A DNA stretch of 51,520 bases from Ga0077536 sp943370145 (GTDB lineage: Bacteria; Pseudomonadota; Gammaproteobacteria; Ga0077536). This document shows positions 35,478 to 44,800 of this stretch, piece by piece (position 1 is the first letter of the stretch; the number at the start of each line of letters is the position of its first letter). Location: assembly GCA_943370145.1 (NCBI GenBank), contig CALRPY020000031.1:1-51520 (forward strand), in the 5' to 3' direction. A program made the translations under genes and the position numbers. The notes beneath the pieces are model-generated. The model was not told where the DNA came from. It saw only the letters and a program-made list of their open reading frames with translations, and did no database searches.

Positions 35478-36452
35478 TCAGCCCGCGAAGCGCCCCAGGC
35501 GCTCGCGGATGATCACGTTCGCCTCGTCCATGATGCGGTCGATGAGTTCCCGGCAGGTCGGGATGTCGTGGATGAGTCCCGCCACCAGCCCGCAGGACCA
35601 CGCGCCGAGTTCCATCTGGCCTTCCAGCATGATCTTCGGATAGACGCCGACGACGTCCTCGGCGATGTCGGCGAAGGTGATCTTCGAACCCAGTTCCTTC
35701 TCCTTGGCGACCACGCGTTCGACCGCCGCGTTCTTGAGCACGCGCTCGGTGTTGCGCAGCGGGCGCATGATGAGCCGCATGTCGAGTTCGCTCGCGTCGA
35801 GGATCGCCTGCTTCACGTTCTCGTGGATGGGCGCTTCCCGGGTCGCCATGAAGCGCGTGCCCATGTTGATGCCCTCGGCGCCGAGCGCGAGCGCCGCGAC
35901 CAGCGAGCGGCCGTCGGCCATGCCGCCGGAGGCCACGAAGGGAATCTTCAGCTCGTCGGCCGCGCGCGGCAGCAGGATGAAATTCGGGATGTCGTCCTCG
36001 CCCGGGTGACCGGCGCATTCGAAACCGTCGACGCTGATCGCGTCGCAGCCGATCGACTGGGCCTTCAGCGCGTGGCGCACGGACGTGCACTTGTGGATGA
36101 CCTTGATGCCGGCCTCGTGGAGCATCGGCAGCCACTGCTGCGGATTGTTGCCGGCCGTCTCCACCACCTTCACGCCGCCATCGATGATCGCGCGGATGTA
36201 ACCGGGATAGTCGGGCGTGGTGACGGTCGGCAGGAACGTGAGGTTCACGCCGATCGGCTTGGCTGTCATCGCGCGGCAGCGCGCGATCTCGTTGGCGAGG
36301 TCCGCCGGGCTGCGCTGGGTGAGGCCGGTGATGATGCCGAGGCCGCCGGCCTCGGACACCGCGGCGGCCAGTTCGGCGAAACCGACGAAGTGCATGCCGC
36401 CCTGGATGATGGGATGTTCGATACCGAACATTTCAGTGATCTTGGTCTTCAC
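35478..36452 (-). CDS. Nitronate monooxygenase / 2-nitropropane dioxygenase family protein
   Basis: FMN-dependent TIM-barrel protein, 324 residues. Landmarks: FGIEHPIIQGGMHFVGFAEL, EAGGLGIITGLTQRSPADL, IGVNLTFLPTV, DAISVDGFECAGHPGEDD, PFVASGGMADGRSLVAALAL and GAEGINMGTRFMATREAP. The family oxidises propionate-3-nitronate and similar compounds, but many members have other roles (for example enoyl-CoA reduction in catabolic clusters), and the presence among CoA-ester enzymes makes a non-nitronate substrate possible. The start is followed 221 bases upstream by the SRPBCC stop, so it may have its own promoter. Confidence 0.88.
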   Translation of the reverse strand: MKTKITEMFGIEHPIIQGGMHFVGFAELAAAVSEAGGLGIITGLTQRSPADLANEIARCRAMTAKPIGVNLTFLPTVTTPDYPGYIRAIIDGGVKVVETAGNNPQQWLPMLHEAGIKVIHKCTSVRHALKAQSIGCDAISVDGFECAGHPGEDDIPNFILLPRAADELKIPFVASGGMADGRSLVAALALGAEGINMGTRFMATREAPIHENVKQAILDASELDMRLIMRPLRNTERVLKNAAVERVVAKEKELGSKITFADIAEDVVGVYPKIMLEGQMELGAWSCGLVAGLIHDIPTCRELIDRIMDEANVIIRERLGRFAG

Positions 36453-36628
36453 GAAATAATCCTTGCGAGGTGGGTTGATTGCGCCGGCCGGCTTTGCCGC
36501 TGTTCGGGCCAGGCTGCGCTCCGCCGGCTGGGCAGCGCGGCGGCCGCGACGTCCAGGGCGGTGGGGTACGGAAGCGCCGCGACGGGGAAGGCCCGCCGCG
36601 GCGCGCAGTCTCTGCTGAGCCCGGGCAC

Positions 36629-36655
36629 CGGCTGGCCGGAAACGCTGGCCAGCCG
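36629..36655. terminator. Hairpin downstream of the SRPBCC gene
   Basis: 9-bp stem cggctggcc / ggccagccg with a nine-base loop, 18 bases beyond the SRPBCC stop on the minus strand. No T run follows, so intrinsic termination is only possible, not clear. Confidence 0.4.
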
Positions 36656-36672
36656 CGCCCGTCCGCCAGGCC

Positions 36673-37089
36673 TTACTTCGCGATCGCGTCGATGATCGCG
36701 TTGTACAGGCCGTTCAGCATGCCCTTCACTTCTTCCTGCGAGGCACCGTTCGGCACCCAGTTGCTGCCGTAGGCGATGTAGCAGCCGCCATTCGGCGCGT
36801 CTTCGAGCTGCACGACCGCGTGGTAGTGCTCGAAGGGCAGCGGGCACTCCGCGACGATCGAGTACGAGAACAGGTGGCCGTCATAACCGGCTTCCAGGCG
36901 CTCGACGACCTTGCCGGGCGTGCCCTTCAGCGTGATGTGGCGCGTCGAGCCGATCCCCGAACCCTCGAGGGTGCAGGTCTCGATCATGTCCGGCAGCAAC
37001 TTGCCGATCCCGCCGAAATCCATCAGCGCCGCATAGACCTTCGCGCGGGCGACCGGGACCGTGCGTTCCACCAGAACCGAATAAGCCAT
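36673..37089 (-). CDS. SRPBCC (START/polyketide cyclase-like) family protein
   Basis: A 138-residue helix-grip protein: the N-terminal MAYSVLVERTVPVARAKVYA, LMDFGGIGKLLPDMIETCTL, GIGSTRHITLKG, LFSYSIVAECPLPFEHYHAV and the long C-terminal helix with EVKGMLNGLYNAIIDAIAK match this fold, which makes a deep hydrophobic cavity for a lipid or aromatic ligand. Function unknown; it could be a binding protein or cyclase-like enzyme of the nearby catabolic genes. Separate from ilvE by 67 bases on the same strand. Confidence 0.85.
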   Translation of the reverse strand: MAYSVLVERTVPVARAKVYAALMDFGGIGKLLPDMIETCTLEGSGIGSTRHITLKGTPGKVVERLEAGYDGHLFSYSIVAECPLPFEHYHAVVQLEDAPNGGCYIAYGSNWVPNGASQEEVKGMLNGLYNAIIDAIAK

Positions 37090-37156
37090 GTTGACCTCCT
37101 ACTTGCTGTTGTAATGGGCGGCCGGCCTGCGCCGGCCGCCGGCCTTGGATGCGGAT

Positions 37157-38233
37157 TCAGCCGGCGCGGATCTGCCGCGTCCAGCCGTGGCGATCGGGCA
37201 GGCGCCCGAACTGGATACCCGTGAGCTCATCGTACAGGCGCCGCGCGATCGGGCCGGGCTCGCCATCGTTCAGCACGATGTCGCGATCCTGGTAGCGCAG
37301 CCGGCCAACCGGGGCAATCACGGCGCCCGTGCCCATGCCGAAGATCTCGGTGATGTGCCCACGCTCGATGTCGCGCAGCACCTCGAGGAAATCGATGCGC
37401 TCCTCGCTGGTCTCGAGACCGAGGTCCGCGGCGAGCGTCAGCACCGATTCGCGCGTCACGCCGTGCAGGATCGCGCCGGACAGCGCCGGCGTGCGCAGGC
37501 GCTTGCCTTCGTAGACGAAGGCGATGTTCATGGCGCCGACCTCGTCGACGTAGCGGCGTTCGACGGCGTCGAGCCACAGCACCTGCTGGTAGCCCTGGGC
37601 GATCGCGATTTCCGTCGCCTTGACGCTCCCCGCGTAGTTGCCCGGCGTCTTGGCCTCGCCCGTGCCGCCGCGCACGGCCCGCACGTATTCGTGGCTCACG
37701 TAGACCGCGACCGGCGCGAAACCGCCGGCGAAATACGGGCTCACCGGGCTCAGGATGATGTAGTGCAGGTACTCCTGCGGGGCGCGGATGGCGAGCGCTT
37801 TCTCGGTCGCGATCATCACCGGGCGGATGTAGAGGGCGGCATCCGGCTGGTACGGCACCCAGCGATGCTCGAGGGCGACCAGGGTCTCGATGGCCTCGAC
37901 GTGCGCGGCGACCGGCACGCCCGGCATGCCCATGCGCTCGGCCGAACGATTGAAGCGCTCGGCGTTCTTCTCCACGCGGAACAGGTTGATGTTGCCGTCC
38001 GGCCGGCGATACGCCTTGGTGCCGTCGAAGATCATCTGGCCGTTGTGGAAGACCTGCGCCGCGGGGTCGAGCGTCAGCGGCCGGTACGGGCCGATGTTCG
38101 CGTCGTGCCAGCCCGCCGCCGCGCTGTAATGCTGGCTGAACATGCGATCGCTGAAATAGCGCCCGAATCCGAGTTCGGCGGGCAGTGTCGAGGGATCCGT
38201 CCCGGTAACCGGCTCGATGCGGATGGAGGTCAT
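37157..38233 (-). CDS. ilvE: Branched-chain amino acid aminotransferase
   Basis: PLP fold-type IV enzyme interconverting Leu/Ile/Val and their 2-oxo acids. The 358 residues are of the longer type related to eukaryotic BCATs: GFGRYFSDRMFSQHY, IGPYRPLTLDPAAQVFHNGQ, FDGTKAYRRPDGNINLFR and SAERMGMP. The PLP lysine is Lys195 in GGTGEAKTPGNYAGS; AVERRYVDEVGAMNIAFVYE and EIFGMGTGAVIAPVG follow. Leucine breakdown would generate isovaleryl-CoA, a possible substrate of the acyl-CoA dehydrogenase at 25897, and acetoacetate for AacS. It is nine bases downstream of the GlcG/HbpS-like gene's stop and may be cotranscribed with it. Confidence 0.95.
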   Translation of the reverse strand: MTSIRIEPVTGTDPSTLPAELGFGRYFSDRMFSQHYSAAAGWHDANIGPYRPLTLDPAAQVFHNGQMIFDGTKAYRRPDGNINLFRVEKNAERFNRSAERMGMPGVPVAAHVEAIETLVALEHRWVPYQPDAALYIRPVMIATEKALAIRAPQEYLHYIILSPVSPYFAGGFAPVAVYVSHEYVRAVRGGTGEAKTPGNYAGSVKATEIAIAQGYQQVLWLDAVERRYVDEVGAMNIAFVYEGKRLRTPALSGAILHGVTRESVLTLAADLGLETSEERIDFLEVLRDIERGHITEIFGMGTGAVIAPVGRLRYQDRDIVLNDGEPGPIARRLYDELTGIQFGRLPDRHGWTRQIRAG

Positions 38234-38242
38234 GCGTGCGCC

Positions 38243-38686
38243 CTACTTCCTGGCCGCCAGCGGGTTCACGAACTCGGTCTTGAAGCCGAGCTTGCGCATG
38301 CCGACCAGGCAGCACTCGCAGTCCTCCTCGATGGTGCCGCCGCTCGCGCCGATGCCGCCGATGACCTCGCCCTGCTCGTCGAAGATCGGGTAACCACCGC
38401 CGACCATGCAGATGCGCTCGTCGGTGTGCTGCAGGCCGTAGCCGAAGGCGCCGGGCAGCATCACGTCGCGCACCATGTCGGTCGGCCGCTGGAAGGCGAC
38501 CGCGGTCCAGGCCTTCTTCTCGGCAATCAGGATGTTGGCGATGCGGCCCTTGTCCGGGCGCAGCGCGCCGCGCAGGTGACCGCCGAAATCGACGACGGCG
38601 ATGGAGCTGGGACGACCCAGCGACTGGGCGTAGGCCACGCCCTCCTTCAGCAGGGTTTCGACTTCGGCCAGGGTCAGTTCGCGCAT
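38243..38686 (-). CDS. GlcG/HbpS family haem-binding-like protein
   Basis: A 147-residue single-domain protein: MRELTLAEVETLLKEGVAYA, IAVVDFGGHLRGALRPD, AEKKAWTAVAFQRPTDMV, CMVGGGYPIFDEQGEVIGGI and GASGGTIEEDCECC are the family's fixed points. Some members bind haem or corrinoids (HbpS), others sit with glycolate oxidase (GlcG), but the function is often unclear. No signal peptide. The ATG at 38686 fits the family start; sequence upstream has no similarity. The C-terminal CECCLVG has three cysteines, which is unusual for the family and could bind metal. Confidence 0.88.
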   Translation of the reverse strand: MRELTLAEVETLLKEGVAYAQSLGRPSSIAVVDFGGHLRGALRPDKGRIANILIAEKKAWTAVAFQRPTDMVRDVMLPGAFGYGLQHTDERICMVGGGYPIFDEQGEVIGGIGASGGTIEEDCECCLVGMRKLGFKTEFVNPLAARK

Positions 38687-38859
38687 GGGGGGTCTCCTCT
38701 GGGCTGGGCTACGCGGTCGACGCCATGGCGTGCGCCTCCCGACGGTCGTGGCGCGCCGCAACGCGCGTCCGGCGAGGTCGCCCGCAAGGGCGGCTCGCCA
38801 CTGGAAGCCCGGAGAATACCAGAGGCGGTGGGCGGGGCGGCAGGCCCTGCGCGCCCGCG

Positions 38860-41800
38860 TCAGTTGCAGCGCTTCTTGCGCCGGTCTTCCTCTTCGTCGT
38901 CCGCGCGATCGAGCATCGCAAGCACGCTGTCGATTGCCGGGTTCTGGATCAGCCCGCTGATGAAGAAGCCGGTGATGGGCGCCGGGCTGAGGAAGGGATC
39001 GGTCAGCAAGGGGTCGCTGCCGCAACCGATGCAGTCGAGAATCGAGAATTCGGCCAGGCCCCCGAGGCCCAGCAGCAGTGCGTGGGCGCCGTCCGCGGTG
39101 CCCGCCGTCAGCACCACGCTGTCGGCCGTCAGCGAGAACTCGCCGAAGGACACCAGGGCGGCGAAGGCGCCGGGCGCTGACCCGCCACTCAGGCTCACGA
39201 GATCGGCGTCGACGGACAGTCGCTCGAGTGCGAGTACGAAGGTTGCCGGGTAGGCCGTGCCGTCAAGCAGGTAGCTGGTGAAGAAGTCACTGCTGCTGAC
39301 CGGCTCCCACGCGAGCGGCGTGGTGTCACTCGCGACGCCGCCGTTCAGAGAGACGAAGTCGGCCGTGATGTCGACGGTGCGACCGACGACCTGCGGGTCC
39401 TCCAGCGTGAACCCGCTGGGGCCGTCGCCACGCAGCGCCGGATCGACACCGGCCTGGTTCGCGTCCGCGATGATCGTGATCGCGGTGCCGGGCATGTTCA
39501 GCAGCCCGTTGACGATCACCGAGCGACCGGCCTGGAGGGTCAGGCTGCCGCCGCTGCCCGTCAGCACCGCGCCCTTCTGGACCACGATGTCGCTGTTCGC
39601 CTGCAGGATGAGGTTCGCGCCCGCGTTCAGGGCGTTCGCAATCGCGCCGGTCGTCACCACGAAGTCCCCGTCGGGCGTGTTGCCGAAGAGCAGATCGGTT
39701 GCCGTGGCGCCCTGGTTCTGCAGCGTCGAGTCGAAGATGACGATGCGCCCGGCGTCCTCGATGCCATTGACGTCGGCGAGCGGGCTGCCGAACACCAGCC
39801 GGCCGTCGGCCAGCGTCGCGCGGCCGAAGCTGCCGAGCCGCTCGTCGGCGCTGATGCCGGTCACGCGCTGCACCTCGAGGCCGGTCAGCGGGTCCAGTTG
39901 CACGACCGCGCCCGCATCGACGAGTCCGCCGATGTCCGCCAGTTCGCTGACAATCGCAAGGCCGTTGTTGACCAGGAAAATCGGGAAGTTCGCGCCGAAG
40001 CGCTCGTCGGCGCTGCCGCCGGCGGTCTGGCCGATCAGGTTGCCGCTCAGCGGGTCGACGAGTTTCACGGCGCCGGCATCCGCAAGCCCCCCGATGTCGG
40101 CGTCCGGACTGCGGAACAGCAGGTTGCCGTTGTGCAGCGTCGTGAAACCGAAGTTCGAGAAGCGCTCGTCGACGCTCGTGCCGGCGGTGCCGCCAAGCAC
40201 CTGCAGGTTGCGGTCGGTCAGGATGATGCGACCGGCGTCGGTCACGCCGCCGACGTCAGCGAGCGGCACCCGGAACAGCACGCGGTCGTTCGGCAGGAAG
40301 TTGAAGCCGCTGGCGCCGAGATTGTCGCCGGGCGCGCTGCCGAGCAGGGACGCACGGACGATGCTGCCGCCCCCGAGGTCCAGGTTCGCGATCGCGAACA
40401 CGCCGCCGGCGCCGTTGCCGTGCTGTACGGCGGTGACCCAGATGTCATTGCCGATGAACTGGAAGAAGTCGCCGAAGAACTCGTTGGCCGTGTTGCCGGT
40501 GGCCTGGCCGAGCAGCGCGCCCGAGGAGCTCGCCACCAGCACGCGGCCCGCATCCACCACGCCGGCGACGTCCGCCGTCTCCGAAATGACGAAGAGGTTG
40601 TTGCTCGCGCCCGCGAAAAGGCTGCCGATGCCGAGTTGGTCGCCCGCGGCCGCACCATCGAGGCGGCCGCTCGCGGCGCCGGTCGCGCCGTTCACGAAGT
40701 AGATGGAACCCGCGTCGACGAGGCCGCCCGGATCGGCGTCGGGGCTGCGCGCAAACCAGTGGACTCCGTCCGGGGCGAGGTCGGCGCCGAAGCGGCCGAG
40801 GCGTTCATTCGCACTGCCGCCGTCGAGGCGGCCACGCACGATGTTGCCGCCGCCCAGATCAACCGCCGCGAGCTGGAAAATGCTGCCGGCATCGGCCAGC
40901 CCGCCCGGATTGGCGCGTTGGCTGAAGAGCAGGATGTCGTCGCCCGCCAGCGTGAAGGCGTCGGGATCGGCACCGAGATTCTCGCCCGACGCGGTGCCGG
41001 TCACGCTGCCGATTAGGGCGCCGGTGGTGCCGTTGACGAGATAGACCGCACCCTCGTCGTTCGCGCCGGCGAAGGGCGAGAACTGGAAGAAATTCGAGTT
41101 CGAACGCTCGAAGAAGGCGAAGCCGCCAAGTTCTTCGTTCGCCGATTGACCGTAGACACGCCCCAGTTCCGCGCCCGTGAGGTCCGCCACGATGACCGCG
41201 CCGGCGTTGACGAGGCCGCCCGCGGTGTCGGCAAGCCGGTTGCGCACGACGAAATTGCCGTTGGCGAGCGTCGCGATGTCGCTGGTTCCATTCGCGCCCA
41301 GCTGGTCGAAGGCCTCGGCGCCGGAAATCGCGCCGAGCAGTGTGACGCTGCCGCTCAACCCTTCCATCAGCAACACGGCGCCCGCATCGGTCTTGCCGGA
41401 CACATCGCGGAACGGCGTGTGGATCAGGAACAGCGAGCCGCCGAAGCTCGAGGTGTTGATGAACGTGTTCGAGCCACCGAGCAGTTCATTCGCCGAGATG
41501 CCGGTGACGCTGCCGGCGTCCGCATAGGCGTTGGACGGATCGACGAAAAGAATGGCGCCCGAGTCGTTGGTGACCCCCGGCACGAGGTCCTGGTTCGGAT
41601 TGCCGATCGCGATATGGCCTCCAGGCACGAGTTCGAGCGCCTCGCTGCCCAGCAGGTCGCCGGTGCTGCCACCGAGCTGCCGCAGCAGCGTGCCGGTGCC
41701 GCCGTCGACGAAGAACACCGCGCCGGTGCCGTCACCGCCATGGCCAGGACTGAGGATGGCGAAATCGTCGTTGGCGTTGCCGGAAAGACTGAAGCGGAAG

Positions 41801-44800
41801 AGGTCGAATTCGACGTCTGCGCCGAGGTTCTCGCCGTTCGCGTTGCCCTCGACCCGGGCGCCCAGCACGCCGCCAGTCGTGCCATTCAGCACCGTGACGG
41901 CGCCGGCGTCGACCGCGCCGCCGATGTCCGCGTTCGGCGCGAGCAGCACGTAGTTGCCGTTGGACAGGAATTCCACGTCCGCGCTCGCCAGATCGCCCGC
42001 GACCGAGCCGCTGACCGAATTGCGCAGGATGCTGCCGCCGCCGAGGTCGACGGCGGCGAGCTGGGCGAGGATGCCGGCGCCGCCACCGTGCCCGTCCGCG
42101 AGCACGAGCAGATCGCCGTTGGAGAGTTGGCCCTCGAACAGGAAGTCGCCGAAGCGCTCACCGGCGGTGTCGCCGTCGACGCGGCCGATGAGACCGCCGG
42201 TGGCGCCACTCGCGAGGACCACGCTGCCCCCGTCGTTCGCGCCGAACTCGGGGCTCGCTATCCAGTAGTTCTCGTTGACGAAACTCGTGATGATGCCGCT
42301 CGCGCCGAGGCGCTCGCCGGCGCTGGTGCCATCCACGCGCCCCAGCAGGTTGCCGGTGAGCCGATCGATCATCAGCACCGACCCACTGTCCGCCCCACCC
42401 GCCGTATCGGCGTCCGGGCTGGTCACGACGAAGCCGCTGACGGTGAACAGCGCAATGCCGTTGTTGCCAAGGAACTCGCTGGCGCTGCCGCCGAGCGTGC
42501 TGCCAAGCAGGATGTTGCCACCGCCGAGGTCGTGGTCGGCGAGTACGAAGATGCCGCCCTCGTTCGCGCCGACGACACCCGGGTTGTCGTGGCTGACGCT
42601 GGTCACGAGCAGCTTGTCGAAGCCGAGCGAGGAGGTATCGAAGGTGCCGAAACTGCCCAGGAACTCGTTGTTCGCCGTGCCGTTCAGCTGACCGATGCGC
42701 GTACCGCTGGCGCCGCTGACGAGCACGAGCGAGCCGGCGTCCGTGGCGCCGCCGGCGTCGGCATTCGGCACCTGCAGGAAATAATTGCCGCTCGCGCGGA
42801 TCTGCGGCGCGAAGCTGCCCAGGTTGTCGCCGCTGGCGAGCCCGCTGGTGCGGCCGATCTCGTTGCCGGTGCTGTTGCTGACGAGAACCGCGGTGCCGTT
42901 GTCGGTCAGTCCGCCGACGTCGGCGACGGCGCTGCGGATGAGATAGGTGCCGGACGGCGTCGAGAAGTAGTCGACCGTCGCGCCGAACTGGTCCCCCGCC
43001 GCGCCCCCGACGACCTGGCCGAGCTGCTGGCCGGTCAGCGAACTGCCCATCACGACGCGCCCGGCGTCGACCCGGCCGCCGATGTCGGCGGAGGCCGACT
43101 GCACGACGAAGGTGTTGGCCGCCGTGAAGCCGACGCGCACGGTCGAGCCGAAAAATTCATTCGCGCTCGTGCCGTCGAGGCGGCCGAGTTCCGTGCCCGT
43201 CGCGCCGTTGACGGTCACGACGCTGCCCGCATCGGCCAGGCCGCCTACGTCGGCGCCGGTCGAGGCCACGAGCAGGTTGCTGCCGGCGAACTGGATCGAG
43301 CCGAGGCTGAAACGCTCGCCCGCGCTGATGCCGCCGGTGCGGCCAAGCTCGACGCCGGTGCCGACATCGAACAGGATCAGGGCGCCCGCCTGCGCGAAGC
43401 CGCCGCTGCTCGCGTCAGGACTGCGGAAGAAGCGGTTGCCGTCGAAATTCGAAAACGAGCCGAACGCCCCCAGCTTTTCGTTCGTCGCGTTGCCGCCGAC
43501 GCTGCCGAGTACGGTGCCGAATGAGTCGAGCAGCAGAATCTCGCCGGCATCCGTGAACCCGGCGACGTCCGCATCCTGGTTCACGACCAGGATGTTGCCG
43601 TTGGACAGCACGCTGAAGCTCGAGCCGAAGCCGTCGCCCGCGAACGGGGTCGGGTCGCCAGCCGACACGGTCGCGCCGCCCTCGACGATGAAGATCGTGC
43701 GCGGGTCGAGCAGCAGCGTGCCCGCATCCCCCGCCGGCGCGCCGACGTCGACGCTGCCGGAGAAGCGCAGGATCTCCTTGCCCGAGACCTCGACCAGCCC
43801 GCCGTCGCCGGCGGTGTCGCCGCCGCGAGCCTCGGCCCGGCCCCTGAAGTCCGTTTCCAGATCGGACCACACGATGACCCGGCCACCGTCGCCCGCGCCC
43901 TGCGCGTTCGCTTCGAAGCGGCTCGCCGCATCGACGTCGGTCGTGTCGGCCGCGCGCAGGCCCTCCCCGCCCTGGAAGCCGCCGCCGACGCGGATCTCGC
44001 CCGCCGCGCCCTGCGCGGCATTCGCGAGCAGCGTCGCCCCCTCCGCCTGTACCTGGTCGCCCAGCACCTGCACGCGACCGCCGGCCGTCGCGCCGGATGC
44101 ATCCACCGTCGCGCGCAGCGTCACGCTGTCGGCCTCGACCACCGCCGTGCCGCCCACGGCGCCGGTCACGTCGACACGGCCGGCAATCGTCGCCGACGTT
44201 GCGCTGGCCCGCGCGGCGCCCGCCTCAACCATCGGCTCGACCGCCGCCTGCAACCGGACCTCGCCGCCCGCGGCGCCCGGCGCCAGCACGGCGTCGTCGA
44301 CGCTGCGCTCGCCGCGCGCGGAAATCTCGCTGCCGGGGGCGGTTTCGATCGAATGGCTCGCCGCGAGCACGATGCGCCCGGTCTCGTCGACGCTGAGGGC
44401 ATCGGCGTTGATTTCGCCAGAGTGGCGAATCGTCGCCGCCAGCACGTCGATGCTGCCGCCCTTCGCAATGAGCTGCCCGAGGTTGACCGCCTCGCCGGTG
44501 GGCGCGCTGACGTCGAAACTGATGTCCGGATCGTCGAGGCTCGTGATGGTGATCGAGTACCCGGCCGCGAGCACCAGTTCGCCGTTCTCGCTCTCGATGA
44601 TGCCGCTTTGCGGATTGCCGTCCTCGGGCGCGTTCAGGATTGATGGCGCAAGCAACACCACCTCGCCGCCGGGCGCGGTCTTGATATAGCCGTGGTTGGT
44701 GATGCCGCCGCTGTCCGGTCCGCCGTCGAAGCGCAGGCGACCGGCGAGGAAATCCTCGTTCGTGATGCCGAGCGTGGACAGCACGAGGCCCGCGGTGTCG

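Noticed and set aside
41146..44689. Long plus-strand frames opposite the TpsA gene
   Set aside because: They mirror the coding repeats of the exoprotein and have low-complexity translations; no start signals or motifs.
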